The notes under the pieces are model-generated. The model was not told where the DNA came from. It saw nothing but the letters and a program-made list of their open reading frames with translations, and did not search any database. The translations under genes were made by a program, and so were the position numbers. From positions 87,255 to 151,254 of the forward strand of contig JAGMVK010000030.1 of the NCBI GenBank assembly GCA_020747065.1: a stretch of 64,000 nt of DNA, in the 5' to 3' direction. Source of the DNA: Cadophora sp. MPI-SDFR-AT-0126 (taxonomy: Eukaryota; Ascomycota; Leotiomycetes; Helotiales; Ploettnerulaceae). This document shows, in pieces, positions 11,094 to 22,503 of the stretch (positions are counted from its first letter, which is position 1; every line of letters begins with the position of its first letter).

Positions 11094-11829
11094 ATGAGTG
11101 CTAGTATCTTAAGATATCCAGATACTGCAGCCCGCGAAGTTGTGGTGAAGGAGCAGATGCTCATCAGCCTCAAGGGCAAGATTTACATAGAACGAACAGT
11201 CACTTCCTGCAGAACCTTTGTCAACAGCTTCTCAAACCCAAAAGTGACTACATATCTCCAAAAGCCTGAGCCGTATAAGCTTTTCCTAAAGATCATTCTC
11301 TCAGCTAAGCCACTTCTAGCCTACGAGATAGACGACGCTCAGGAGGAGGGTATTAATCAATTGACAGCTACTGGTCTTCGAACTGTGCTTCAGGTTACAT
11401 CTGAAGAAATAGTAGCCATATCCCGAAGCATTAACACTCGAGCTGCTACCGGAACGTTCACCTCGCGTCTGGTACGTCCTTCTCTCTCGAACTCTTCTCT
11501 ACACAGAGAGCACTGAAGTGGACTGACTAATGAAGAGCACAGATATGGGAAGAACATCAGGCTGTGAAAGCAGCGGAGGCTGTTTCATCTTCCTTGCGAA
11601 CGTGGCTCGGAAATGTTCTGGCACTGCCTCCGAGACGGACACGGCAGACAAAGGTCCATACAAGTTGCCTTAAGACGATGAAAGTCCTCGGGGTGTGCAA
11701 TAAAGCATTGAAGGAGGCGGATGAGAAAGACGAGGCAGAATCTCGTAAGTCTACAGATATTCAAGTTCTTATCTTGACATAGCAACGGGTTATTGAACAC
11801 AATGGCTGACTTATCTAGAGACCTGCTAA
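11094..11829 (+). CDS. Unrecognised three-exon gene, 196 aa
   Basis: Exons 11094-11471, 11543-11744 and 11819-11829 total 591 nt (197 codons with the TAA at 11827-11829). Intron 1 (11472-11542) begins gtacgt, carries a CTAAT branch sequence and ends cacag. Intron 2 (11745-11818) begins gtaagt, has CTGAC and ends tctag. The last exon encodes only the three final residues. The protein is mostly helical by eye, with a hydrophobic segment near residues 62-75 (YKLFLKIILSAKPLLAY), too polar to be a clear membrane helix, and a charged C-terminus KEADEKDEAESQTC. No family recognised. Consistent phases and complete splice signals make it a credible lineage-specific gene. It is the last apparently healthy gene before the transposon block. 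Confidence 0.6.
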
Positions 11830-12039
11830 GTCCGGCATTGGCGCCGCGACAGCTTTCGTCCGGGGCTTGGCAAGGCTCGACTTCTTATGTAGTTCCTACA
11901 CAGAACATTGTGCGAGCAAGCTGCATGACGTAGCGAGGCCTACTGACTGTGATCGTCAGAATCAATATGGTCATTATCATTCCGAACTTTCTCATGGTAC
12001 TTTCTGTGGCAAATGCTCGTGCAACTAATGTCCTAATTC
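11830..12039. other. Short intergenic stretch
   Basis: No coding frame or repeat recognised; base composition is ordinary. Confidence 0.3.
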
Positions 12040-12804
12040 TTGCATGGTGGACGAATGGAGGCGGCCACGAATCCTGCAAATCGTTGTAAGAAGACGCAAG
12101 CAAACCTTCCCTCACGGGTTGATGAGCAATAATTTCTCATCTTTCATCTACTATAGTCAAAGTCTAGTCTGCTCGGCCTCGACGAGCTTGTCCTGGTCTG
12201 CGTTGAGGAGCCCTAGGTTGTTGACCGTGTCAACCGTTGGAGACCTCTCCAGAGCGGCAGTTGATTTCTCAAGAAAGGGACCGCGCTGCCTCGCACCAGG
12301 GTATCGCCGGTTTTGATAACAATGATCAGCCTGTCTAGGCTGACGGTCGTGCTAAAACCTAGGGTAAAGTCCTTCTTTATATCTATTATCACCTGGGACA
12401 GCTGCGAAAAAGAAGAAGCAATTAAGTTGTTATCCGAAGGTTAGAAGTAAGTTTGGCGCCAGATTCGTTAATATTTTCAGATATATTCTTAGAGGTAAAA
12501 ATCCTTTGTATAGCTTACTTATGAGCTTCTTCTAAGGAGTGCAAATAGCGATGATTAGGTTCTAGAGAGTAATCAAATTAAAGTAGAAAAACCTACTATG
12601 TGAATACCACTTCCTTAATGAGGCTCTAGAGATATCTAAAACGATGCTTTGATGCTCGAGAATAAAGCAGACCACTTTATTTTAAACTCTGAGCTCGATT
12701 CAGTCTTAAAAGACACCACCTCTATTTCCTATAAAGAGAGAGTTATAACGTCTCTTTCTGCGTCTAGAGACGCACCCTGTAACGAGACGAATTTATACTT
12801 TTGG
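12040..12804 (+). pseudogene. Decayed unrecognised coding relic at transposon border
   Basis: A plus frame near 12220-12360 reads RQLISQERDRAASHQGIAGFDNNDQPV then TAG and ADGRAKT. After a frame change the next 350 bases give a coherent helical, Gln/Lys-rich sequence (SFFISIITWDSCEKEEAIKLLSEG and on) in which TAG/TAA stand where CAG/CAA would fit. This looks like a gene damaged by RIP and by the pogo element that inserted at the TA at 12805. Identity unknown. It marks the edge where ordinary composition gives way to TA-rich DNA. Confidence 0.38.
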
Positions 12805-13649
12805 TAACGTCTAACCCCCCCCCTTCCGGCTACCTCGCTTAACCTCACCGCTCTTTATACTACCTAACTTCAATAATTATTTAATATTCTAATCTCTAAT
12901 CCATTTTCTTAAAATTTAAAATATAAATTAATAATATCATAAAGCCTTAGTATACTAAATATAATGTTATATACGCCCTTAAAGAAGTAGCAAGTAGTAA
13001 GTCCCTACGGAAGGCATCGCTTAAGTAGGATATTCTAAGATCTACTCTTATAGACTATAACGTAATAATATAACTACGTAAGGAAGGTACTAGCTACTTA
13101 TAAAAGCTCCCTATAATAGTAGAGAATTGATTAACTAATTAGATTTTAACTTAAGAGGCTCTTAGCTATAGAGTTACTTACACGTAGATACAGGTTTTTA
13201 AGGAGAGGCTTCTAGCCCTCTAAGGAGATTACTACTTACTTAGAAAATACTAAATAGTACGGTTTTTAGCCCGGAATCCTATTCTTAAAACTAAGAGGTA
13301 AATATACGTCGATTCTATATGTATTAATTATACTTATTCCGAAGTTATTAGACTATAGTTCTAAAAATTAGAGATTCCGGATATTAAGGTAATTCTAGCC
13401 TCTTAATAATAGAATATAGACGAAATAAGTATTATAGAAGGTTATAGTCTTAATAGATATATCATAGAGAGTATAGAAAGCCGGAAAGTTCAAGGAAAAT
13501 AGCTAGGCTTATATACTTAGATAATAATTATTAAGTATATATCTGCTATAAGCGCTTCTACTTTTCCGGCTATAATCTATAAGAGAAAAACAATCTAATA
13601 GTAATAGTTTCTATCTTAATTAAATATATTTGATCTATAGTACTTCATA

Positions 13650-13871
13650 TGTAACGACGCAATATTACTAAGTGCAGTATCAAGTATGGGAGCAAGAGGG
13701 TAGGCAAATAGTAATATTATAGGTCTAGTACGAAGGAAACAAGAAGGTAAGGAGCCCTCACAGGGGAAGCGGTCCTATATATACACGAATCTGGTCCGGC
13801 TTCCGTCCGGTAATATTCCGGCTAAACCTGAGTACCCCTATTTCCAGCACTTCCATCACTTCAACATTACA
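13650..13871 (-). repeat. LTR of gypsy copy I (3' LTR)
   Basis: 222 bp, begins TGTAACGACG and ends ATTACA on the + strand. It aligns along its whole length with 21186-21407 and with the two LTRs of copy II, differing mainly by C/T and G/A changes. The 5 bases before it are TCATA, the same as those after the other LTR. It is the downstream LTR because the pol genes run on the minus strand. Confidence 0.92.
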
Positions 13872-13884
13872 TCACCCCCCTCCT
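13872..13884 (-). other. Polypurine tract next to the 3' LTR, gypsy copy I
   Basis: On the minus strand the bases immediately before the 3' LTR read AGGAGGGGGGTGA, an all-purine run apart from one T. This is the expected plus-strand primer site for LTR retrotransposons. The same position in copy II (30230-30243) has a damaged version. It confirms the minus orientation independently of the protein motifs. Confidence 0.75.
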
Positions 13885-14339
13885 ATAAGAGAGCTTGCCC
13901 CTAAGCTCTGAATCGTATTTCCACATAGAATTATTGTTATATAAAACGGTAAAGATGTACAGCTTTAGTAAGGAGATTCCGAAGGAAGTATTAATCCGGC
14001 AGTACTAGTTAATAACAATAGCAGTAGTAAGCGAGGTAGTAACTTAACTGTAAAACCATCCGAAAGGCGTCCGAACTAGGTCTAGTGAGGCTATAATCGC
14101 TTACTATTGTGCGTATTGTAGTACTTAATAGCGCAGATCTCCAGAATTCTGACTTTCTTCTTTAAATAACTATAACTTCAAGCTCTGTAAGCGAACCTTA
14201 TATATAGAGATTTATTGATCTGTATATATTGCTAATACATTTTAATAGTCTGTATCAAATAAAATAAGTAATTCGAGAGTAAGTTAAGTTCTGAATTCCT
14301 AGTGGTTTAGCGGTAATTCGGAGTTGATTCGGTGTATTA

Positions 14340-14818
14340 ACATAAATAGTGCCTGCTCTAACCTCTATCAACGCCCTCGAGTCCGCCTACTGTAAGCATT
14401 ATATCTGATACGTCCGCCTGCTCGCTACGGAACCAGACTATATTTGCGAGTTTAATAGCGCTAGAAGTAAGAAGTATACGTACTATAAGAAGCAAGCAGA
14501 AAAGTATAATCCCGTAGGTACTCCCTATTTCCTTTTCCTAAATCCCGATTATTGTGAATATAGTCCGATTATAATCTAGATAAGCTAAAATACTGATTTC
14601 TATACCAGATTCCGCATTATATAGCTAAGGAATATCATAAGCTCTCCCTCGCTATCACTGCTAAAGATAATAAGAGTATTATTTCTACCTCCTAAGAGAT
14701 CGATGCCGGATTGCGTATTACTGCCGCTAATACCCCTAAGACATAGGGTAAGCTGCAGTTAGAGTTATTAGAGGAAACCCGTGCTCTTCGCCGGGCTATT
14801 ACAGATCTGGCCGCATAA
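14340..14818 (+). pseudogene. Accessory ORF relic on the strand opposite gypsy pol, with Cys cluster and coiled-coil tail
   Basis: Between the integrase and the 3' LTR of copy I, the + strand (antisense to pol) carries a coherent frame. It reads INALESAYCKHYI, then a stop, RLLATEPDYICEF, SKKYTYYKKQAEKYNPVGTP, and later SLAITAKDNKSII. It ends LELLEETRALRRAITDLAA followed by TAA near 14818. Undoing TGT-to-TAT changes would give a run of spaced cysteines like a zinc-binding cluster; the C-terminus is helical. Two or three stops are of the TAA/TAG-for-CAA/CAG or TGA kind. A second plus frame follows at about 15008-15350 with an EEEEEGE acidic run. Function unknown; a nucleic-acid-binding accessory protein is a guess. 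Confidence 0.5.
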
Positions 14819-15007
14819 TAAGCTATAAGTTACCCCCTTTTCTTTTATCTTTTTCTTCTATTATAAGTTTCGCTTATAACTGTCTTTATCTAGGATAGAG
14901 ATCTAGTTCTAGATATACCTGTTTTCCCCTAAGCGAGATTAGAATAACCTCTGATTAACGTGTAAATAGGGTCTAGTTTTAGCCCTAGGCTAAATCCGAG
15001 AGGAGAT

Positions 15008-15350
15008 TACCGCCGGTGCTACTAAGGTAGCTAAGACCGTTTGTCGTAATAGTATTAAGCGTAAGAGAGTAGAGGGGGAGGAGGAGGAGGGAGAGTTACC
15101 GGCCTGTTTCCGGGCAACTTGAAGTGATGGACGCCCTAGTGGCGCGGGGGAGGAAGAGGAGATTCCAAATAACTTAGAATAGGGGGAGAATAGGCCCTGT
15201 TTCGGATTAGCTTCGTCGTTAGTTCTTCGTAGCTGTACCTTCGGTCAGACTTCTTATACGGGAGTAGCCCCCTATAGCGAAACCGGTGAGATATTCTAGC
15301 TAGAGTGTAATCGCAAGACCGCGGCGTTAGTGCTTTGAATTAGAGGGTAT
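15008..15350 (+). pseudogene. Second antisense ORF relic in gypsy copy I
   Basis: A plus-strand frame begins near ATKVAKTVCRNSIKRKRVEG, has a run of glutamates, then DGRPSGAGEEEEIPNN, and a longer tail CFGLASSLVLRSC. It is interrupted by TAG/TGA where Gln or Arg codons would fit. It sits between the pol region (minus) and the accessory relic at 14340-14818. Copy II has the same segment in more damaged form (about 31360-31700). The minus-strand reading here is also partly open, so the coding strand is uncertain. Confidence 0.3.
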
Positions 15351-16149
15351 TTAGATAGTCTAAATTAAACCTTGTTTTACTATCTTATTAACTAGTCTAT
15401 TATCTTCTAAGTAACTATAGTTATCTTCTCTATTTTCCTATGCGGCTAACTATTTAGATAGGTTTCAAGGTAGTCCCGGAGTAGAAGAGTTAACTTAGTG
15501 AAAATCTCTTAACTTATAAGGCGACTCTATTAAATTAGACGCGTTGTACTATATAGTATTAGAATCGTAGCCTACCTAACTAACTTAATACTTTAAGGTA
15601 TTATAGTATAATCGCGATACAAGAACTTCTTGCACTTCTTATTCTTCTTATCCCTTAATTACCTCAGGGGGGTTTCGGGGCTATTCCTAACCAGGTAAGG
15701 AGTCATTTAGGTCCCGGAACAATAGCTCAGGAGTAAACACATCATGAATATTCGATCCTGCAGGTAACTGGAGCTAGTAAGAGTTCCTTACTTAACGTAG
15801 AATTTCAAATAGCCCTTCCTATTAATTACCGAGCTTACGACTTAGTCAGTAGCTTTTAAAGTTCTTAGTCGATAGGTATACTTTATCCCTTACTTGGAAA
15901 TCGACAGGTCTGCGATACTGGTTTACAGCCTTTACCATGCGATCCTACGCAGCTTGCATATTCGATTTAGCTAACTCCCACGCCTCTTTTATACGTTCTG
16001 CTACTGCTTTAGTATTACAGTAGTTAAGCCTTTCTAGAGGAGTAGTAGCTTTAGGAGAGTTCTAATCCTAACTATTCCTCGGATCTGATCCGAATTTAAG
16101 CTAGTATAGGGCTATACTAATGGAGGTATAAGGAAGGGTTATTTAGGCT

Positions 16150-16740
16150 TAATCTATTAACGGAATTAGCTCGCTCTAGTTATCCTGGTAGAAGTTAACG
16201 AATAGGCGTAATCTTTAGTTAATATATTTATTTATAATCTCCGTCTGGCTATCGGTCTCCTTGTGATATGCCGTAGAGAGCTTAATTTTAACGCCGATAA
16301 TTCGGCAGAACTCTTTCTAAAATAATAAGATGAACTACAGCCCTCTATCTAATATAATTAACTCCGGAGTATATCCGAATCAGTAGATCTACTAGATGAA
16401 GAGTTTAGTAGTACCGCGTGCGTTAATATCTTAGTAGTAAGGAATTATCATAGAATCCTTTCCTAAGCAATTAATAAACACTAGGATTCTATTGTAACTA
16501 TACTTATCTTTTAGGAAATCCTTGTAATCTATACATAAATACTATATAGGATAACTTGGAATTAGTAGTGGGTGGAGAAGACCTTACTATTTGGAATACT
16601 TGGAGTGCGAGAATTAATAGGCTCAGTAATTCCTTATGTACTAATTGCAGTCCGAACCTATTCCGACCTAGTAGTACTTCGGGGCTAGGAGTTGATACGT
16701 CTTTAACTCACTGGGATAAGCGATGGACGGCTAGTCGTGT
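16150..16740 (-). pseudogene. Integrase region of gypsy copy I
   Basis: Minus-strand translation gives the order expected of a Ty3/gypsy integrase: the zinc-binding part's LLAPKYYW, then IDYKDFLKDKYSYNRILVF, INCLGKDSMIIPYY, the central FGYTPELIILDRGL (first and second catalytic Asp region), and KLSTAYHKETDSQTEIINKYIN with the catalytic Glu. Several TAA/TAG codons interrupt it. It is required for insertion of the element's cDNA; here it can only be a fossil. Confidence 0.8.
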
Positions 16741-17559
16741 ACTTCTTTAATTAACCTAGTGCAGAGCGGGGTATTGCGTTATACGTAGAGTCGATCTTTA
16801 AAGAGCAGGAGTCTATCCTTAATCAAGTAGTCTTTGGGTAAGGATTTTCGCACATCGGTAAAGGTAGTACGATTATCCTGATAAAGCTTTTTAATGAGGT
16901 TAAAAGAGTCTAGGGGAGCATTCGGAGGAGCTTCTGCCTCGGCAGTAGTTAATAGCGAGAGAGATACTATAACTACAGAGGAAATAAACTGTTCCGCTAG
17001 CTCAGAATTAATACGGGAGTTGAGCCTTCCCAGTACTAGTAGGGTTTAGCTCCGATTATCTTTCTAGACTTATTTCTGTACTTCTAAATCCTGCTCCCGA
17101 TAGCTTAAGATATCCGCCTTCTAGTTATCTTTACTAAGGGTATATATAATCTAGAAGTTAAAGTTAAAAAGAAATTCCATCTAACGAGCTTACTTAGCAG
17201 TAAGCACTTTAGTGGTCATGAAGTACTCCAGAGAGCAGTAGTCCGAATATACCTTAATTCTATTCCGAAGGGACATTAACTCTAAGCGCCACTTATGAAA
17301 GCTTTCCACGATAGCGTATAGTTCTTTATCGTGGATTTCCTAGTTTAGTTCGTGACCGTTAAGTACGTGCGAATAGAATCCGAGTAGGTACTATTGTTTA
17401 TTGTCGTGCTATTATGACACCACTCCAGTGATTACCCTATTAGAAGCATCCGTTTCCAGCTTAGTAGGCAATTCCGGCTGGAAATAGTAAATCCGTTGAA
17501 TTAATAGCAACTGCTTTCAGAGCTCTTTAAACGCAACGCGACACTCTTCTATTCAATTC

Positions 17560-18100
17560 CAGGCTACTGTAGGTCGAGTGAGCGCAGACAGAGGTTTGGC
17601 AATGAGCCCGAAGTTGCGTATAAATTGTCGGTAAAAACCATAGAACCCTAGGTACAACTTAACGGCCGTCACGGTCTTAGGGTACTTCTAGTTACGTAGT
17701 AATTCAACCTTCTCCGGATCTGCCTTGATACCCTTAGTAGTTACTATATAGCCCAGGTACTTAGTGCTAGTGACATGGAATTCGCATTTCTTGATATCGG
17801 CTTATAATCCGGCTTCTATTAAACGCTTCAGTACGGATTCTACGTAGGCCTGGTATTCCCCTACAGATTCAGAGTAGATTAGGATATTGTCCAGGTAAGC
17901 TATGTAGAAGTTGTCCAGGTAGTTAAGGAGTACGTCGTTCATATAACGTTAGTATGTACCAGGTCTATTACAAAGGCTAAATAGTAGTACCTTATACTTA
18001 TATAATCTGTATCTAGTCCGAAACATAGTATACTCCTCAGAGGCTAGGTCTATGCGGATATAGTTAAAAGCGGCCTGAATATCTAATTTTATAAATATCT
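17560..18100 (-). pseudogene. Reverse transcriptase region of gypsy copy I
   Basis: Minus-strand reading gives FYIAYLDNILIYSES at 17870-17912, where YLDN occupies the catalytic YxDD box (second Asp to Asn, a GAC-to-AAC type change consistent with RIP). It is followed by [20 protein letters not shown] and [12 protein letters not shown], then [16 protein letters not shown] toward the RNase H boundary. One or two stops interrupt. Family assignment to Ty3/gypsy rests on these motifs plus the downstream integrase. Confidence 0.82.
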
Positions 18101-18751
18101 TTGTATTCGACACTCTAGTAAGGAGCTCGTTGATTCGGAGGATTAGGTAAGCGTCTTTTCGTATGAGGGTATTCAGCTTGTAATAATTAATACAGAATCG
18201 CAGGCCTCTATCGGGTTTTTTAATAAAGAGTACAGGTAATATAAATAAGCTCTGGCTTAACTTAATAAAACCCTTATCTAGATTCTCTAGGAAGTACTCC
18301 TTTATTATTTTAAGCTCCTCTATTGATTAATAGTAAAGAGGAGAGTAGGCGTCAGGTAGTAGCCCCTTAAGATAAATCTTATAGTCGTAATATTAATAAA
18401 GTGAAAGAGTATCTACATCTTTCTTAGAAAATACTGACTTCAGATGTTAGTACTATTTCAGAAGCCTTTCAGATAAGAGTTAGGTAGTATCAGGATCTTC
18501 CGGTTTATACTGTTCCTATAAGATGCGGTCTATCTTATAGATACTGGTTTAAAAGAACTCAGTATCTTTACGTTTCATATTAAAATGGAAGGCGTTTGCG
18601 CTAATCTTATAGATAAATATAAATATAGGTGGTATCTTTAATAGTTTATATTTTAATTTCCGGACCTGTAAAGGTCCTTCACTTACAGGGGATAATATTA
18701 GGGTCGGTTCGGGAGCGACTCAGAGGAGATATTCTTCTAGCATTTAAACTG

Positions 18752-19094
18752 TAAAGGGGAGATATTTTCGTTATATCTTATCCTTTTGAATTACTAGATC
18801 TCTGCAGGTTACGTCACTCTAGTAGTCTTATTATAAAGGGAGCTATATATATAGAAAGGGCAAGACTAGCTCTTAAGACTATTATTTAGTAGGCAGGTAA
18901 TTAGATAGCTATAAGAATTGATTCTAGTTTATCTATAACTTAAGACAGAATTAACGTATCTATTTAATACTTATTATTATATCTTACTTTCCTAGGTTAA
19001 GGATTATAAAGGGATAGTTATATATATATTAACTATTAATTGTTAAGTATAAATGTATATAATAGGTAGCGTAGCTTTAGATAGAGTTCTGAAA
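18752..19094. repeat. 343-bp tract identical in both gypsy copies (copy I part)
   Basis: Base-by-base comparison with 35111-35453 finds no difference over 343 bp, although the flanking sequences of the two elements differ every 5-10 bases. The tract itself is already TA-rich. It sits between the RT and protease regions. Confidence 0.85.
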
Positions 19095-19180
19095 GCCACA
19101 GATTAGTACCGTATACAAGAAGGGCTGAATCTTCACTCCTAACGCCCTTGAAAGACGTGTAGATATAGTCCGATTCACGA

Positions 19181-19500
19181 AGAGATAACCGTTTACTCCA
19201 GTATCTACTAATACGGAGAGTGCAACTCCTAATCCATTCATACTAAGTGTATAATTAACTACGAACTACTTCCCTCCCATTAGAGAGTTCAAATCAAGTT
19301 TTAACAGATCATATTTACGTAGGCCTAAGAAGGAGTCTTTCCCTAGGCCTCTTCGTTTTCCTGCACTTGATCTTCCTTACTCTCTACTATCTCTTCAGTA
19401 TTATCATTAACTTCCTCCTTATTAAGGACCTGAACCTTAACCAATTCGGGATAGTCTAACTTATAGTATCTAAACTTTCCGCACTTATAATACTTCACCT
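19181..19500 (-). pseudogene. Gag zinc knuckle and protease region of gypsy copy I
   Basis: On the minus strand, 19450-19500 reads VKYYKCGKFRYYKLDYP. The CCHC pattern C-x2-C-x4-H-x4-C fits if the first and last Cys and the His have become Tyr, each a single G-to-A or C-to-T step. Further on, 19181-19214 reads VLVDTGVNGYLF, the aspartic protease active site DTG. These two lie in the normal gag-pol order. Confidence 0.72.
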
Positions 19501-21185
19501 ACAGGTCGCTAGAACCTCCCTGAGGTTTCTGCGTACCCTCCCGACGCAGTAGGGTAGGAGTTGCGGTCTGCGGTGTTAAGTGGCGGTAGAAGGGAGTATT
19601 AGGAGAAGAAGTAGGTTTAAGTACTGGTTAAGAAGTGGGTAGTCCGGAAGTCTTCCGAAAGGGGTCCGACCTGGCTGCCCTCCAGGGAGAGTCTGATTTA
19701 CGGAGGCTAGTAGGAGACGGGTTAAGTTGCGCATTCCGTCGCTTATCAGCGTTAATTGAGATAAAATAGGTTACTATCGCCGTGTAGTCGTCTTACCATA
19801 AGCTCTTAACTAACGTAGTAGCGGCACGAAGCTAGGGGGTAATTTTAAGCCACATGAAGAAGAACTATTCTATACGGGCCATATTTCCTTAGATTACAGC
19901 ATTCTGGAATCTCGCACGAAATTAGGCAAAGGTTTCGCGTGCGTAGTCTGGTTCTTACATATTCATATTAAAGAACTTAGTACGAGCCTCGTAGGCTTCA
20001 TTTCCAGTAAGGAAGTAGGTCTCCAGTAAAGAAATCATTTCCTGGGCTGTCCGGAACGTATCAGTTTCGGACAGGTATTGAGGCTCTAGGTAAGAGCGAG
20101 CCAGGCTAGTGGTCGATCCCCACACTAAAGCTCGCTGTACTTAAGCGTCTAGGTAGAGACTCGCGTTGACCTCTAATCGATCTTTAACTAAAGCTTTCCA
20201 TTACTTAAACGTCGGGTCGGTTCCATTATCTAAGGGGGAGATCTTTTCTATGAGCTATACCTTAGGTCCCCGAGGGGCATCCGATTCCGCCCTGTATGTA
20301 GTAAGGGGGGTATTTTCTGGCTCAAACGGGGTACGTCTACTCTAACCTGTTGATTCATCTCTTTCCGTTAATCGAATAATCGGCAGTAGAGTTCTAAGGG
20401 GAATCGAGGTAGGATTGGCGGGGGGTACTACTAGCGTGGCTCAAGCGGAAATTAGCAATTACTCGATACGAGCTAAGGAGGCCTCTTAAGCACGATTTCG
20501 ATTCTCTATAGATTAGATAATTCCTCTTAATATATCTAGGTCGCTGAAGTCTCTCTTATCTCAGTTTATACGACCTTTACCTTTATTACCTCGAGTCCTG
20601 CAGCTAGAAAAGCTTCCGGCTGAAGTTAGAGAGTTGAGAGTGTTATTAGTAGCTCCGCTAGACGGACCTGCCGTATTAGTAATATCCATAATAAGAATAG
20701 GAGAAGATTCGGGCGTGATTCGGGTTAGTCCCGAAATAAGGGTTCCAGGAGTGTTAAGGGGACACTTCGCAATTTCCTAGTAAGGGATATTAGTATTAAG
20801 GTAGTTTTTATACGCCGTAACTCCATAAGCGGTGGGAGTTACGCGGTTACGTTCCGAAGGGGAACGAAGGTAGTTTAAGAGAGTTTTATAAACTTAAGGG
20901 TTCCGGTAGCAGTAGTTACGATACCTTAAATTTATCTATAGCAGCCTCTGTACAGAGGGGGTTATTTAGAGTCTCTATTAATAAAGACTACTCTACTCTG
21001 ATTATACTGATTTACGATAAGCAGAACCAAACCCTGGTTCATTAGTTCGTTCAGAAGATCTCTAAAATCCTAACTCTTCGAGGATAGCAATCAAGGGCGA
21101 TTCAGATAAGAATTAGTTAACTATATCTTCTGGGTAGTAGGATATTATATAGGCTATCCCCGGCGGGAGTAACCTTCTTATTTAA

Positions 21186-21407
21186 TATAACGACGTAATA
21201 TTACTAAGTGCAGTATCAAGTATAGGAGCAAGAGGGTAGGTAAATAGTAATATTATAGGTCTGGTATAAAGGAAATAAGAAGGTAAGGAGCCCTCACAGG
21301 GGAAGCGGTCCTATATATACACGAATCTGGTCCGGCTTCCGTCCGGTAATATTCCGGCTAAACCTGAGTACCCCTATTTCCAGCACTTCCGTCACTTCAA
21401 CATTACA
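21186..21407 (-). repeat. LTR of gypsy copy I (5' LTR)
   Basis: 222 bp; starts TATAACGACG on the + strand (TGTAACGACG changed by one G-to-A) and ends ATTACA. Followed by TCATA, which matches the five bases before the other LTR. Being upstream of gag on the minus strand it would have held the promoter. Confidence 0.92.
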
Positions 21408-22503
21408 TCATAGCTATAAATAATAAGTAGATAACTGACTAGATAGCTCTAAAATAGCTGGAAAAAGTCTTTATTCCTTAGATAGAACTACGTAATTATT
21501 TAGTAAGACTCCTTATTCTAGATAGCTATAAGAGCTACGAGACTACAGATTTCCTTTAGAAGTGCCTTAAGTATAATATATACCTTCTTTTCTTACTTAT
21601 ATATATGTTATATATCTTATAACCTCTTAATTTAACGGTTTTTTTATCTCTTAAGCATGCTTACCGGAAAGAGCTTCAAAAGTTAAGTTTAATAATCGAT
21701 TCTACGTTAATTAGCAAGCGTAATTTCCTTATATACTATAAGAAGGCACACTAAGAGAGTATTACAGCTTTAAATATTAAGTCTAAGTAAAGATCTGTAG
21801 GTCTATAGCTAGTCTCTGTAGTAAAGCTATTAATAAGCCCTTTACTTCTAGAAAATAGTAATAAATCGATAAATCTAACTCTCCTAAAGCCTTAAGAGAC
21901 GCTAATACTACCTCTAGAAGTTTCCGATACTTTAATTAAGTTATATACTCTAAAGAATCGGAAAGAGATATATATATAGATTCGTACCTTAGCTAGTAAG
22001 TTATATAACTAATTTCTAGTTAAGTGTTTACTCTTTAAGAAAGTTATAAAGAGAATAGATAAAAGAGACTACGAATTAGGGAAGGTAAATATAAGGGTTA
22101 AAGAGTTAGAAGAGAGATTAGAGTAAGTATAGCTAAGTAAAAGAGGAAAGTCCTAACTAGTCTAAATTCCTAGTTTACGATAACATATATAATTAGAGAG
22201 GCTTAAATCGTAACTAGAGAGCGTTAAATTAAACCTATAGAATCAGAATCAAATAGAGATTCAGAATCTATAATATTATATATAGAGGTTAATATAGAAT
22301 AGAGTTATTAAGTATTGAAAATCAGGTGACGGAAATAGCGGGGTGGCCGGAAGGGGGGGGTTAGACGTTACTGCCTGGCGGAGTGCGATATCTGGCTCAG
22401 CGGCTTGAAACAGGGGAATATATAACTGTGCCGGGAGGACCACGCCGAACATGGCGAGACGGTGCCCCCTCTTCTACGCCGCAGTATAACGTGACCGCGT
22501 TCC

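Larger units (their letters stand above)
13650..21407 (-). mobile_element. Ty3/gypsy LTR retrotransposon, copy I (minus strand, RIP-damaged)
   Basis: Bounded by two 222-bp LTRs with matching TGTAA...TTACA ends (13650-13871 and 21186-21407) and flanked by the 5-bp duplication TCATA (13645-13649 and 21408-21412). Reading on the minus strand from 21185 down: a gag-like region with a damaged zinc knuckle (about 19450-19500), a protease with DTG (19181-19214), a reverse transcriptase with YLDN (17886-17897), and an integrase (16150-16740). The order RT before integrase identifies Ty3/gypsy rather than copia. A purine tract next to the LTR at 13872-13884 agrees with the orientation. Stops are scattered through all domains, mostly TAG/TAA for CAG/CAA. 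It inserted inside the pogo element at 12807-22368, so it is the younger of the two. Confidence 0.9.
12807..22368 (+). mobile_element. Fot1/pogo-type DNA transposon, split by a nested gypsy element
   Basis: The ends are inverted copies of about 30 bp beginning ACGTCTAACCCCCC and containing CCTTCCGGC. Both are flanked by TA (12805-12806 and 22369-22370), the target duplication of the Tc1/mariner-pogo group. Removing the nested LTR element and one copy of its 5-bp duplication leaves about 1.8 kb, the usual length of Fot1-like elements. The left part (12807-13649) reads as a DNA-binding region with ILTQEAL, QIQVFKERLLAL and RFLARNPILKTKR, broken by stops. The right part (21413-22368) reads IALK-LEKVFIP, LLILDSYKSYETTDF (the DDE-region LILDGHGSH), NIYLLFL and P-LDLTVF then AYRKEL, the classic Fot1 C-terminal core. 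Many TAA/TAG for CAA/CAG show RIP. Dead copy. Confidence 0.85.
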
